64,000 bases of DNA. It comes from Kappaphycus alvarezii. Taxonomy: Eukaryota; Rhodophyta; Florideophyceae; Gigartinales; Solieriaceae. Both the position numbers and the translations under genes were made by a program. This document shows positions 36,540 to 48,096 of this stretch, one piece after another. Numbering within the stretch: the first letter of the stretch is position 1; each line of letters begins with the position of its first letter. The DNA is taken from positions 62,001 through 126,000 of the forward strand of contig NADL03000005.1 of assembly GCA_002205965.3 (NCBI GenBank). The letters are read 5' to 3'. A model generated the notes under the pieces. The model was not told where the DNA came from, searched no databases, and saw nothing but the letters and a program-made list of their open reading frames with translations.

Positions 36540-37380
36540 TACATTGCAGTACATCACACGTCTTACTTTCTTACACAGAGCAGCACATCGATTGCGTTCC
36601 CTTGCCCAAACCACAATGTCACCCCACCCCAGCACGTCCAAGGCAGCCCCTACGCAACATAATGTGCCCGTTATCTCCCCTTCCAAGCTCAAACCCTATT
36701 GGCTCTCCTTCCTGTAGTGCAACTGGTGAATGGGGGATACCCTGAAATAAACGGAAAAACCTTGAGGAAAAAAAGGGAAGGAAAAGGAGGCACTACCGCG
36801 AGTTCGGGCGCAGCGGTGGGAAGCAGGAGTACTGTGTACTGGCCGTCAAGCCGATGTGGTAGAGCGAGGGAGGGAATACCTCGGAAAGAACTGGAATCCG
36901 GGACTGTAAACTGAAAACCGGTGGGAGGAAAGGGAACGTGAAGTGAATGGAGGAAAGGATAGAAGGGACCCAGGCGCTAGGGAATAAAGGATACAGGGGA
37001 GAGTGTTTTGCAATTTGTTCACGTACTGTACTGTCACTAGCAGAGCTGATTTTTATGATCTTTTTTTGGATCTAATTTTTGGGCGAGTCCGCCGCCACTG
37101 CTAACAGCAGGTACTGTAATTTACAGCAAGGGCTTCGTCGACTGTCAGTCCTCGTTGATCTTGTACACTCACCCGGGTGGGTCCGAAGGAGCGCGACTCG
37201 GATCGCCCGGCCCCCAATTTGGACCTGATATTTTTGCAGGCGAAAATCACTCATTGGGCCAAGTGTCGACATAAGTCATCTCTAACTTGAACAGTAGATA
37301 CTGACCGCATTAAACTTCTTTCTTTATATTTGTTACTTGCCTGAAATTGACTTTACTTACCCACCGTTGCAGATATTGCT
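36540..37380. other. Intergenic, CT-rich then mixed; no gene supported
   Basis: 36590-36720 is pyrimidine-rich, and a purine-rich stretch follows at 36760-36990. One GTACTGTACTG word lies at about 37023-37033. No coding signal seen. Confidence 0.4.
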
Positions 37381-37383
37381 AAA

Positions 37384-38047
37384 TGAGCTGACTAATATTT
37401 ATACCTACCTGGCCATTAGGGCCCCCGATTAAACAGCTACCCCGGTGTTGGCTCTGAACTTGACTCCAACTTCCGCCTTTGCAGAAACCTTGCCAACGGC
37501 AACTTTGGCTATAGCCACGTTTATCCGCCCGGATCCCTTTCTATTTACCCCCTCTCTATCCAATATTACAATACCCCTTTTGTTGTTTGTTTGTGATATT
37601 TACTCAAGCTTTGCGCCCCGGACTCCGGCGTCTATATACAAATAGGAACTTCAAGGTTGTCGTTGGTAACAACATGCTTATCTCCAAAGGAGATATTCAG
37701 CACAGCTGAACCACTACTATCTCTTCTTTTTCCAGTGTTACACCACTGGTGTCTACGGTTCTTTGGAATCTACTCATACCAAGTTTCTAGCATTCTGCGG
37801 ACCACGGTCCGGCCTTACAGCCCGGAGGACAAGTATACCTTCCAGCCGTCCAAGGAATTACCCCCGCTTTTCCAACCCCATTTCTCCTCGCCGTCGGCGA
37901 GCTGTGTTACTGCATCGCAGGGTGCTTAAAGAGAAAGAGGGACAGCGAACACCCTGTGGATCTTGGTGTGTGTGTGTTGTTGTTCTCATTGTCTGACGGT
38001 GTTCCGTTCCTAGATGAGAAGAACTGCGCACCGCGCATTGCACTACA
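37384..38047 (+). repeat. LTR-like dispersed repeat A, plus copy
   Basis: About 660 bp, roughly 75-80% identical by eye to 48097-48757 in reverse orientation. Shared words include GGTGTTGGCTCTGAACTTGA, ACTTCCGCCTTTGCAG, AATAGGAACTTCAAG, CTCGCCGTCGGCGAGC and CACCGCGCATTG. Both copies start near TG..CTRACTA and end near CTACA, and both have a TATATA-type box about 250 bp in (copy 1: TCTATATACAAATAGG at 37631), so a solo LTR is the simplest reading. No matching target duplication could be confirmed. Confidence 0.6.
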
Positions 38048-38049
38048 GA

Positions 38050-38575
38050 GAGTTGTGACCAAGGTAGATGCTACAAATTGGCCCCAAGTTGGCGCAGTAG
38101 TAGACAATGGTGGGTGGTGGTGGTAGACCTTCGAGAACCAAGGCAACATTACTGTACGTGGTAACTAGTTAAGTACTGAGTAGGATAGATAGCCACTAAC
38201 GGAAAAATCTAAAAAGGAATAAAAGGAAAGGGGTAGACCATAGCACAGGACACTGTAAGATACAGTAAATCAGGGGGTAACCCTTTGCGCTACACTTGCC
38301 GAAGCAGCTGCAGACAGGGCTGAAGATCTCGCTCGGTTTGCAGAACCGCAGAAAGCAGTTGAAAGCGATAATGAGAATTGATCTGAATGTCTTGTATTAG
38401 ACGCGTTCTACTACAATAGTGGACTAGCTGGCGTTCGTTAAATGATTAGTTTCGACGCTGATGAAAACAGTACGCTGCGGCCATTTGCATTTACATTTGC
38501 AGACACCATAGTGGCATCCCACAACATCGGACCCGGCCGAAATTGCCTATATACAAGAAAGGATGTCTAATTCAT
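38050..38575. other. Intergenic, no gene seen
   Basis: Mixed sequence before the next transposase relic; may contain its upstream or terminal region. Nothing distinctive seen. Confidence 0.35.
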
Positions 38576-38579
38576 ATTT

Positions 38580-39456
38580 ATGGGAGTTCTCAAGTTTGGA
38601 ACTCATTGGGATGTTGTAGCAAAAAATTTTCATATCAAGGGCCCGACTTTTGAGCAGATGGTCGTCAAGTTTATTGAACATCTCTCCGATCCCCCCTTTG
38701 GTCCCCTAGTCAAGGACAACGAGATCAATTTCAAGTTTGGAGAGCTGATTGAGGACGGTATGAGCTTTCAGAATTTCCCGTTTGCAAGGTTTGCTACTGA
38801 TATGACTTTCTAGCAGTGCAATCTGCCAACTGGTAATACGTAAGAGGGGAAGCTATACAACTCTGGGAAACACAAGCTGTATGGATATAAAGTAGAAGTT
38901 AGTGTGCTTAGGAATTGTATAACCATAAATGTCACTACGCACTGCCTCGAAAAGATTGAATATCTAGAAATATTTTAGAGAAATGCTCGATTCCAAAAGA
39001 AGGCCCTGGGCAAGAAAGATGGTGAGGCTGAAATCGGCACGTTGTCTGGACAGTATACGAATTCCTCGGGTATACTCTTGGACAAGGGGTATCAAGAGGC
39101 GGCATAGTTAGTGCCGTTATCCCAAAGAAGAAGTTCAAGAATGGAAAGATAAGTATAGAAAAAGGAGCAATAAACAAAAAGATATTAACTGGCCGCATTA
39201 TAGTTGAGAACTGGTTCGGGAGGTTGAAGATGATGTGGGACGTAATGGGCGAGAAACGGAGATGAAAAGAGGACCGCCACGACTCAGTGTTCATTTATGC
39301 GCTGCCTTGACTAGTTCAAATGTTCATATGCATAAGCTGCGGGCTGAGGACGCCAAGCATCACCGCAGCGTAAAAGAACCTCTGTGCCTTTTGAAACGAA
39401 CTAAGCGAAAGCAAACGCAAACTCAAACGCGTTATCGCAACAACGACGTAGATTGA
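38580..39456 (+). pseudogene. DDE transposase relic (another family)
   Basis: The plus strand reads WDVVAKNFHIKGPTFEQMVV and FQNFPFARFATDMTF, then after a stop SGKHKLYGYKVEVSVL. Further on come a GILLDKGYQEAA segment (about 39060-39110) and, in another frame, VENWFGRLKMMW (about 39205-39240). The last frame continues with RGPPRLSVHL...LTSSNVHMHKLRAEDAKHHR. The order ARYA-D-TF, SGKHKLYGYK, LDKGY(Q)GA and VENWFGR is one I know from a transposase family common in oomycetes, with D in TDM, D in LDKGY and E in VEN as the likely triad. At least five stops or shifts break it. Ends not found. Confidence 0.65.
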
Positions 39457-39599
39457 CTGCGATGTGGTTTAGAGCCTTAGAGTTCCCCGATACTTGGCTT
39501 TCGACGCATTAAAAGCTGAAGGGGGCTATTCAAGCCCCCTCTATTGCTCTACGTAACACTTTGTAGCGCACCGGACCCCATAAAGACTCGATTCGAATT

Positions 39600-40345
39600 A
39601 ATTTGCTAACCCCTTCGAGCCGCACACCTCGCCTCCCTCCATTTCCAAACCCCTCGACCGCAACACGTCGCACAACCCCAGCTTCTCCACCCGGTGCTCG
39701 CCGTTAGAACTCGCGAGAACCCAACCCCGCCACCCAATGAATTTGTCCAGAATCCGCCTTCCAGCAGCAGAATCTCGCGTTACCCCAGCCCCAATACCCT
39801 CCAAGCCACAGCTTCCTGCCGGAGCACCTCGTTGCTTACCCCCCTCAGGTCATACCTTCCAGTTGCAGCACCTCGTTCCAATACCCCCTGAAGCCACAAA
39901 TCCCCGCTACAGCACCTCGCACTAACCCCCAACCCATACGAAATCCCACTTCCCCTCTCGACCGAGCCAAACTCCCAAAACTACATCCTCAAGCCAGACT
40001 ATCGAAGCTACTGCGCCGAAGCCACAACTTCCAGCTGCAGCATCTCGCGTCCAACCCCGATCCGTTCAAAATCGCACCTCTCCTCGCCCTCCAACCACAT
40101 CCACCAGCCACATCCCTCAACCACAACCCCCTGTCACTCCCCAAAAGCCACATCCCCAGCCACATTTCTCTGCCATACTCTCAAAGCCAACCCCCAAGCC
40201 ACTCCTTCCAGTCATAACCCACAGCCGCAGCTCCCAGCCTCAACCCCCAAGCCACAACCCTCAAGCCTCACCCCTCAAGCCTCACCTACCAGCCCCAGCA
40301 CCTCGCATTAGCCCAACACCCACTCCCATACCTGTGAACAATTTC
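39600..40345 (+). repeat. C-rich degenerate tandem repeat
   Basis: Loose repetition of words such as CCACAACCCCCAAGCCACA, CAGCACCTCGC and CTTCCAGCTGCAGCA over about 740 bp. Frames across it are Pro/Ser/Thr-rich by composition. Similar in character to the block at 30430-31235 but with a different core. Confidence 0.6.
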
Positions 40346-41035
40346 CGCCTCCACTCTACCGCAAACCCATGTATTACACCAGCCCCTGCCAATAAATGCT
40401 CGCGGTAACACCCTCCATTACCCCTTCAGCTCCCTCCCACGTGTGTCAACTCCAATTATATTGTAGGTAGCAGGGCAGGGAGAAGCACTGAAGCGGAGAG
40501 CGGAGAGTACTGTACTATTTTGAAAATGCGCAAATGGGCATTCATTGTGTATTTGCTAAACTGTATGTTCCTATGCACTAATTGGCAGTAGAATGCCATT
40601 TTTAAGTAAATTATCGATTTTTAATCAAAATTTAATGCATTTAGTGCAGTACTACTGTAGGAAATCAAGATAATCTGCTCTATTTATTGTACAGAAATTG
40701 TTTCTTTGTGTTTGAGAGTTAATAGTAGAGGCTCTACGAAGAAAAAATAATTGATCAGAAATTTGTACTCCCCATACCTATTTATTATAATGAATAAATT
40801 GGCCAAAAAATTATTTCGGTATTTTACGCAAATTCACCTTGATGGTATATTCGAGTAGGAGTTATACAGTATTAGCCCCTCATACTAACCATGTGGCAAT
40901 AAGACTTTACGGAGTCCTAAAAACAGAAGAAGATCAACAAGACATGCAAACCATTGCAGTTTGCCATTACTTCCAACTGCACACTTCCTCTTCAACTACG
41001 CCTTGCTTAGCAGCTGAGTAGTAGGATGCGTCAGG
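40346..41035. other. Intergenic, AT-rich, no gene seen
   Basis: Contains one GTACTGTAC word near 40508. It turns AT-rich before the transposase relic. Confidence 0.4.
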
Positions 41036-41039
41036 TTTT

Positions 41040-41919
41040 CTTTAACGTCAACATAAGGCGGTTGATAATCTCTAGCACCACTTTCAACCTTATGCATATT
41101 CTGAGGCAGAGTAGCCTCGCAACTTTAGGTTTCGCTTGGATGAGATCCCGCGGGTTGCTCTTCAAATCGGATGTACGGACGTAGTAACATCCCGATAAGG
41201 GTACAGGTGTCCGCCCGTTACCGCGAAATGCAATGTGCTGTGGAGACTAAGTAGTCCCTGCAGGCGGGTTCGCTTGGAAGTGAATATGGTAAGCACTTTT
41301 GGCGCCTAGTTAGGTGTTTTGGGAAGTGATTGAACCGTTTTATCGTGTCAACCACCGGCTGATCAAACATTACGTGAAGATCTACTTGTGGAAGGAGCAA
41401 TTCTGTATGGTAACGCAGTAAATAAAAAGGTGCGCCTTTGGACAACTGTATCGGTTCATTAATCACACTAAGATAGAAATGTGTCGCCCAGGCGTTAGTG
41501 CTGCATTTCAACGTAGTTGCCACTCAGGGCATAGGAGGTTCCATTGCCTCATATATAAGACCATTCACAATCCAGATGGACTCATGTTTCATCTTCATTG
41601 ACCTGTAGAAGGCTGGCGGCATGATCTCACACTATACAGCTGTAGTAATATGGACAGAATGCTGCAGCAGTCGATGTTTATTGAAGGGACGCATTATTTT
41701 CTGTATAGAGACAAAGCGTATACGCTTTATCCCTGGCGTCAACTGTGGTTTCCATCTGCCATAGTCATTCCAGAGCAGCCGTCGTTCAATAAAGCTGTGA
41801 ACTCGGTCAGAGAAGCCGTGGAATGGTCTTATAAAGAACTGAAACAATACTTCACGTCGCAAGATACTGAGAGGAAGTTGAAATCAAGTGAAGCTCCTGT
41901 TGCGCTTTCGTATATATGA
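41040..41919 (+). pseudogene. DDE_Tnp-type transposase relic, same family as 31557-32575
   Basis: The plus strand, after a decayed N-terminus, reads RRFHCLIYKTIHNPDGLMFH (about 41531-41590), then a stop and PVEGWRHDLTLY (relatives have GRRHD; the Arg-to-Trp change is one C-to-T). The final open frame (41632-41919) holds FIEGTHYFLYRDKAYTLYPW, FNKAVNSVREAVEWSYKELK (catalytic Glu) and QYFTSQDTERKLK. This is the same order as the minus-strand relic at 31557-32575 (EWIFKEIKAYFSTVDSKRK). Inactive as read. The minus-strand coiled-coil gene at 42188-43021 converges on it and may be its partner. Confidence 0.7.
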
Positions 41920-42187
41920 TCAGCTCTTCTGCTCAATATTAGAGCGTGCCTTGGCCACGAAACCCAAAACCGCTCAAGATCCATGTTTATACCACATCCT
42001 TAACTCGGTACCAACCATCCCGAGCGGCGATGCCGAGCCCTGAAAATTCTAGGCCATCTGCAGGAGTGGGATCTAGGGCGACTATATAGCCGCCGCAGTA
42101 GGCGCGGTAGGCAGCGGCTAAACAGAGAGAGGTTGGGGCGTTTCTGAGATCTGCAAGGTCGCAGCTACTGTACGTTCTTTTCTAAAG

Positions 42188-43021
42188 CTACCAACACACT
42201 TGTGAGATCTTTCGCTCCTCTAAAGCTTCCCTCCACTCAAGGGGCTCGTCCATACGAGCTTGCTCACTCGCGTCAAAGCGAAGCTCCTCGAGTTCAATCC
42301 TACGTTCATCAAGTGTGATCCGCAAGCTAGCTACTTCATCAAGACGTTCAGCTATTTTTGTCTCCCTTTCCTCCCTCCTCATCTCCAACTCTAACTATGC
42401 TTCATCTGTCTGACGACGTCTTGCCTCGTCTTCACGTTTCGCCTCGATCTCTTTGCTGATCAAACTAACCTCATCGTCCGATTCTGCGCTCCTCCCACTC
42501 ATAGGAATTATATGACGACACTGACTCTTCAGCGCACGCTCGCGTATCTCGGTCCCAGCATCCTGCAGACCCTTCTCCTTCGCCTTCTTCTCGTCTCGAT
42601 CCGTCCGATCAGCCTCATTCTTGGTATCAATCTCTGCGATGATGTTATCTAAAAGTTGATCCTTCGTTGTCCACTCCTCCGCAATTTCAGAATCCATAGT
42701 GTTGGCCTTGTTCACTCTCCTTTGATCAGCTAAGAGCTTCTTGAATCGGTCGGCTGAAGTCTTCCACGATGGTAGATCAGTACTCGCAGAGCGCTTCACT
42801 TCCTCGCTTTCCACAAACATCTGGTGTGTCTTTTGAAACATGGCCTGACTCATTCCCCTTTCTACAGTGTTCGCACCACAAGTTGTTGCTTTACGTAACA
42901 GGAGGAGGTTCAGCTCGTTGTTTAATCGAAAAAGCTTGCTAGCTGAAGATGTGTTGCTGGTATTCGTGGGAGGAGAGATTGACGGCGTCTGGGGCGGGGT
43001 TCCCCGTACCACACTTGCCAT
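42188..43021 (-). pseudogene. Transposon-linked coiled-coil accessory protein
   Basis: Starts at ATG 43021 (MASVVRGTPPQTPSISPPTN), followed by LFRLNNELNLLLLRKATTCG. A helical segment with DLPSWKTSADRFKKLLADQR and DQLLDNIIAEIDTKNEADRT and a charged coiled coil ISKEIEAKREDEARRRQTDE follow. One in-frame stop at about 42395 separates a continuing coil, EMRREERETKIAERLDEVAS. Proteins of this shape (RFKKLLADxR...DQLLDxI...EIRERAL) accompany DDE transposases in oomycete-like genomes, to my knowledge, and probably bind DNA. It is the best-preserved transposon gene in the window (one nonsense change). Function is inferred from context only. Confidence 0.55.
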
Positions 43022-43679
43022 GATGGAGGTGAGGTTGTGGTGGGTTGGCGATTTGACGCCAATCGTAGTCTTTTTTTCACCTGATTTGGGACCTCCTCAA
43101 TTTTTCTTCTTTTCAACATCGTTATTCAGGAGTAAGTAAGGACTTTTTCAGTACGTTTGGAGTTATTTATTCCATATTCAAAGACAGCTGCCTTTGTCTA
43201 TTTCTATTTATCCTGTTTTAGCGAATTTCTTTATTTCGTAAAGTCTCTAATAATAATAATGTTACTCTTTTATTTGGTCGAGTCAGGCATCAGGGGATGT
43301 GAGAGCCTGATCCCTGCAGGAGACGGCGTTGGCGTAAGTTGCAGAAGAAGGAACGAGAGGATCGTAACAAGATGGTGATACTAGGTGGTAGCGGATGCGA
43401 CGCGTCCGTGGCGAAGAATGACGCAATTTTTTGTGTGCCTTTCGAGTTGGCGTTCCTATTCCTCCATTAGTGTAGAACCCAACAGGAAAGAATTTGGGGC
43501 GCATTGTGGCGCAGAGGTCAGAGTAAAGTGCCCTCATCTGAGCCTCTATTGGCAGGGTTGCACCCGCTGGGCTATTGCACGTGATCTTAAGACAGCCTTT
43601 GCTGTGTAGGGACTTACGACGAATACATCATTGCGCATGGTTGGTGAGAAAACTCGAGATTGTCGATCATGGTATCCAC

Positions 43680-44240
43680 TTGGCGGAGGTTCCGGGGCGG
43701 GAGATTGGTTTCACAGGGAAAAGTGAATTCAAGCTTTGGGGTGAGCAGGACGGAAGGGTGTCGGAGAAGCGAGTAACGTTTGCCTCGCAAATAGTTGTGT
43801 CGTCGTAAGAAGCACTATATCGAGGGACACCGTGTTGCGTGTCTCCCAAGGGGGTCCAGGAAGGGTTGGAAACGTACTTTAGAGAGTACATATCCCTGGC
43901 ATTCGACATGGCCATTAAGTAAAGGGTCGCCGAGGCGAAGAAGGATGATGTAAGTCCAGATCTCTGGGGCGACACGGATATAGTTGCGAGAATCCTGGAG
44001 TCCGAGAGACGGCGAATTTGCAGGTCCGTGTCGGTAGATTCGGCTCCTTGCCAACTGTTGGGCTTTGGTTTCGCAGTCGCTTTGCGAAAAGAGTTAATCT
44101 TGGAGCCGGTTCTCGTAGATAGCTGTGACAAAATCGGAATGGGCGCAGTGATTGCCGCCGCTCGAGCGAAGGAATGCGTGTATGGGTTGGAAGTACAGTC
44201 AGTGGGAGGAGTTGAGTCTGGAGGAGTTAGTTGTGCGCTG
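43680..44240 (+). other. Protein-like decayed reading frame, unidentified
   Basis: A plus frame with two in-frame TAA codons reads VQEGLETYFREYISLAFDMA and VSPDLWGDTDIVARILESER, then changes to a frame with CQLLGFGFAVALRKELILEP. The composition is convincing for coding sequence but I cannot name a family. It is likely another transposon or gag-type remnant. Confidence 0.3.
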
Positions 44241-44249
44241 TTCTGATTG

Positions 44250-45475
44250 CCCTGGTGATTTCTTCATAATTGTTGATCGGCATTAGCTACCTCGTCAGAC
44301 TGCAGGGGGCAGCATAGAGAGCTGAGTTGTGTGGATGAGGAGGTGCATGAGGTATGTGTGAACCCTAGCCTGACCATTGAGAATAATAGTGTATCGTAGG
44401 GCCAAGAAAAGATCTCAATGTATAATTGGGCATGCCCCTCGCAGTTCCACGGCAAAATTTGTCGATAAAGAAAGGATTTAATGCAGCCGAGTAGTCCAAG
44501 AGGTACAAATTCGTCTGCGTGCGCTTGCGCATTGGCGGAGAAGGGGGAAAGATGTTTGAAGATCACGCAATTCCTGGAGGGCTTACCAGATGTCTCTCGT
44601 GGCCTACAAACGTTCTCCGAGAGGGGTGATGCAGCCTTTTGCGGTGCTGATTGGTGAAAGCAGGGTGTTTAAGACCCCAGTGGTCATGCTTTAGCATGGA
44701 AGCTGCGAAAATGCGTGTCTCCGAACCACGATGTTTCTGTCTTCTGCATATTTATGAACATGTCGAAGCCGCAGCCCTCCCTTGCAGTAGTATTCAGCAG
44801 ACTTGGGTGTATGTAGACGAAAAGATGATGTTTTCGTCGTGAGCAAAACATGCCTGCATTGCGGTGTCAGGGCAGGAGCGGTGAATATAGCAAAAGAAGA
44901 AGTGGGTTCCGACTGCGTAGTGGTGAATGGCTAGAAAATTACCCTGATGTGTCCCGGTCGCAGAATGTGAGATGTAGAGTCCTTGGTGAAGTCTTTAATG
45001 GTGTCTGTATTTTAATTGTACAAGATAGGCGGTTTGTGGAACGTGCTCGCAGATAAATTTAAGGAAGCCTGAACGCTCCACTCGGTAAAGGCGTTCTTAG
45101 GATAGGTTTAAGTAGTAAATGGTCGTGATCTCTGAGTAAAACTGCTTTTATCCGGAGGGCGTGAATTTTAGCTTCTATGCCGTTCTTGGAGCCGAAAAAG
45201 AGCCGCAGAGTATTTAGGTAGGAGAGAAGCTGCGGGGACCCGTGCCACAAATCTTCTGTAAAGGGCGACCATTCGGATGGGGCGCAAGCGAAGGGAGTCA
45301 GAGGGGCTCTTTGGTATGGAAGTAAAAGATGCTCCAGATAAATGGGGCTGTAGTAGAGTCGGTACCTTGCCGGTTGAAAGGTTTTTAAAAAGCTAGTGAA
45401 TGCGGATAGTGTATGTCCAGTGGTCCTCCTGTATTCTTTCGGCCACTCCAGTCCTCCCAGTGGTTCTCTATACCC
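44250..45475. other. Intergenic, no gene supported
   Basis: Short frames on both strands without recognisable motifs. May hold diverged transposon sequence. Confidence 0.35.
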
Positions 45476-45477
45476 GG

Positions 45478-45625
45478 TAGTACAGTATAGTAAAGGCCCC
45501 TAAACAGTACAGCACCCCATCCGGGTACTGTACCTCCATTTACTCTCAGGTACTACTGTACTCGGCTGTACAATATCGGGCCAGAAAAGTGCAGTGCTGC
45601 GAGTTGCCACTGTACTGTACTCCCC
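45478..45625. repeat. GTAC pentamer-rich patch
   Basis: Scattered TACAGTA, GGTACTGTACC, CTACTGTACTCGG and CACTGTACTGTACT words over 150 bp, just downstream of the minus-strand gene ending at 45681. Confidence 0.75.
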
Positions 45626-45680
45626 TTTTTCCAACAGGTGACCGTTTTCCGGCTACTACCGCGTTTTTCCCCTGGATAGC

Positions 45681-46455
45681 CTACCGTTCTGCAAGTCGCA
45701 TGAATGCTTGAATGACTGAAACAAAAAAGTTTTCATCTAATTTTAGGTTGTAGCATAACCAAATGTGTATGATAACTTTGCGGTTGTGACGGTCTCTTTG
45801 CGAAAGGTTAAGAGCGTGAAGGTATTCTTCCGGAACATTAGTACCACCAAACAGCTCCACCGTCTCAGAAAGTGTAGCGAGAGGAAACAATGGTCTACTG
45901 AAGAAGCTACCCGTAAAAACCTCAGAAGATGACGCGAGCTTATTTCTTACCAAGTCTTGGACATCTTGAGGTTCTAGTAGCGTAACTAAATATGTTATTA
46001 CATCTGTTGATATTCTAGCAGGAGCTCCTGCATCTTAATAGATATAAATCACAGTAACTGCAACCTCTATTAATGCTAAAGAAGTTTCATCTGTACAGGA
46101 TGTGTTCTCAATCTTTCTCTTTAACCGATTGGATTTGACCTTGAGCTGATTTCTTGGCAATGGCATACTGAATATCAAATACGTCTCGAATCTTGATTGC
46201 CGTAAGACTTTTCTATCTTCACTAGAACTTACCACGTACAATCAGGGTATCTGTAGGAATGGAAGTTGTGGAAAGAAAACAATTATACTTGAATGAGAAA
46301 GTGCCCAAAGCGAGGACCTTTCGGCAAGCCCCTACGATATTTTCGTTCACGCAGTCCTTCTTCTTCTTATATCTTTTTTTCTGGAAGGAAAGAAAAAGAG
46401 AAGATAAGAACGCCATATCTTGTTTCAAGGTGCTAAGAGCAAACACTGTCAACAA
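45681..46455 (-). CDS. Unidentified minus-strand gene
   Basis: I do not recognise this protein. The last frame, ending in a stop at 45681, is clearly protein-like: DVITYLVTLLEPQDVQDLVR, LFGGTNVPEEYLHALNLSQR, then KVIIHIWLCYNLKLDENFFV and IQAFMRLAER. Upstream frames (46241-46035 and 46455-46222) give NQLKVKSNRLKRKIENTSCT with SLALIEVAVTVIYI, and NENIVGACRKVLALGTFSFK. A GTGGTAAGTTCTAG donor-like site near 46230 suggests an intron between them. No ATG start is secure. GTAC pentamer words at 46606-46621 lie about 150 bp upstream. Composition is AT-rich relative to the 51-58 kb genes. It could be host or mobile. Confidence 0.4.
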
Positions 46456-46605
46456 TTTTCAAGGTGGCGTACACGTGTGTGCATCTATTGCGGCACAGAA
46501 TTACTTTACGAAAACATTACTTTAATTACAGTTTGCCATGTCTGGCAAAGCAGTGTACTGTATCGTGATATACAGCACTAAACGGACTCAAATTCGATCA
46601 AAATG

Positions 46606-46621
46606 GTACTGTACTGTACAG
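46606..46621. repeat. GTACT pentamer cluster
   Basis: GTACTGTACTGTACAG, 40 bp before a TATATAA on plus and at the edge of repeat B. Confidence 0.8.
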
Positions 46622-47018
46622 TTTTAGATAAAGATGGCGCCATTAAGAGCCATTTGAGCTTATATAAGCGGAAATCATCTATTTTGAAGAACCGAAGGAC
46701 GACATTTTTCCCTCTTGGAGGGGACGAGTTGAATGCAAAACCGAAAAATGCGTTCGGTGTTAAATTCTTAGGGTGAGAGGCTAGCGACGGCGAATGGGAT
46801 CGATCTGAAGAATGCGCGTATCCTCTATATAAAGATGGGCTTGTTTCCCAGATTTTGTTGTAGAAGGACCCGAGAATACTGTACTGATTATTGTTGCCAG
46901 TAGGAAACCACTACAGCACACCCTTTACCTCTACAGTCCTCAAGTGATCTCATACGTACTATCAGATTCGAACAGGAACCCATCAATGGACGATACTGAC
47001 TTCAGCTAATCTAAACTT
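46622..47018. repeat. Dispersed repeat B, left copy
   Basis: About 395 bp homologous, in inverted orientation, to 50308-50690. Shared words include GAAGAACCG, TTTCCCTCTTGGA, CGAGTTGAATGCAAA, GGATCGATCT, AAGAATGCGC, ATTGTTGCCAGTA and CAGTCCTCAA. TATATAA occurs at 46661 and TATATAAA at 46826. On its minus strand a short frame (RILQIDPIRRR, then a stop) is conserved with the right copy, whose homologous frame lies on plus. It may be a duplicated gene 3' part or a retroelement fragment. Confidence 0.65.
46661..46667 (+). promoter_or_regulatory. TATATAA box next to a GTAC cluster
   Basis: TATATAAG 40 bp downstream of GTACTGTACTGTACAG. A similar pair occurs at 60361-60382. Confidence 0.3.
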
Positions 47019-48096
47019 ATGGCAGAAGAGATCAGCTTGGGAAACTTTTGGGTGCAACCATCTCAAATCTTCTGAGGCTCATTAATAAAAGAAGGTGAAA
47101 TTTCGATACCGAGAAACTTTGAGGTGATGGATGGACATGAGTTACGCATTCGGACAAGTCTTCGAGAATTTTTAGGCCATTTTAAAGGATCAAGTCATTT
47201 AATCTTTCTATCTTGTAACGCTCAAGCTCAAGAGCTGTTTAATAAAGTAGAGAAATCAGGAAGTAGTAGAATTATAATGAAAAAACGAGAGCCGTAATCG
47301 TATGATATACGAAATCATCGACAGGATTGCAATAGATTCACCAACAGAAATTGTACGTAGTGAAGTTGACCTTTTTTGACAGAAATTTACTCACACCAAC
47401 GTAGAACATCGCAAAAAAATTCAGAGTTTTTCTGTATACTTCAACACAGCAGTTGCGGCCCATACAAATCAGAATTCTGCATTGTATGAGACTTCTAGCA
47501 GAAATCTCGCAATATTGATGCTCAGAAATGCCAAACTGAGACCAGATACCATGAAATTACTTCTTTTTCGGAAAAAAAACATATCGAGCTCGCTGAAGAA
47601 TATGCGTTTGATTAGTTTGAAAATGGCGAAATATTCTCTAGGCGATGTATTGAAAGTACTTGAAAAGATAGAGCCATTCAGTGCGGAAATTCTTCCGAAC
47701 ATCCAGGCGTTTACAAACGAGAGCTCGCTACGAGAGCATGAGGTTTCTCCACTTTTAACTCTAATGGACGTTTGCTAATGATCACTACTATTTATTGACC
47801 GAGGAAAAAGTCGGTCTTTAATGCTGGGTGGAGAAACTAAGAGGACCGAGTAATTCGAAGAATATATCAAGAAAAGAAGGCAGAAATTGCTTACAACGAG
47901 TGCGGAGTAGTTGTACACTGGTTCAAAGATAGACCTGATTGTTACGAAAAGGCAATGAATTACTCGCATGAAAGAATACCCGTCGGGAATCAGTATTATC
48001 CGATAAGCAAGGAGAATACGTCAACTGGAACGACAAAGTCACGGATGAAGAGAGAGCATCATGCGGAAGATTGGCTGGAAATCTGGTGTAGTTAGT
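47019..48096 (+). other. Weakly protein-like stretch, unidentified
   Basis: Plus-strand pieces in changing frames include GHELRIRTSLREFLGHFKGS, an open 98-codon frame at 47482-47778 (LGDVLKVLEKIEPFSAEILP) and NECGVVVHWFKDRPDCYEKA. They may be exons of one gene or decayed mobile DNA. I cannot name a family. Confidence 0.3.

Noticed and set aside
46622-47018. Repeat B as an effector-type N-terminal header
   Set aside because: A plus-strand reading looked vaguely like such a header, but the conserved frame between copies is on the other strand, so the idea was dropped.
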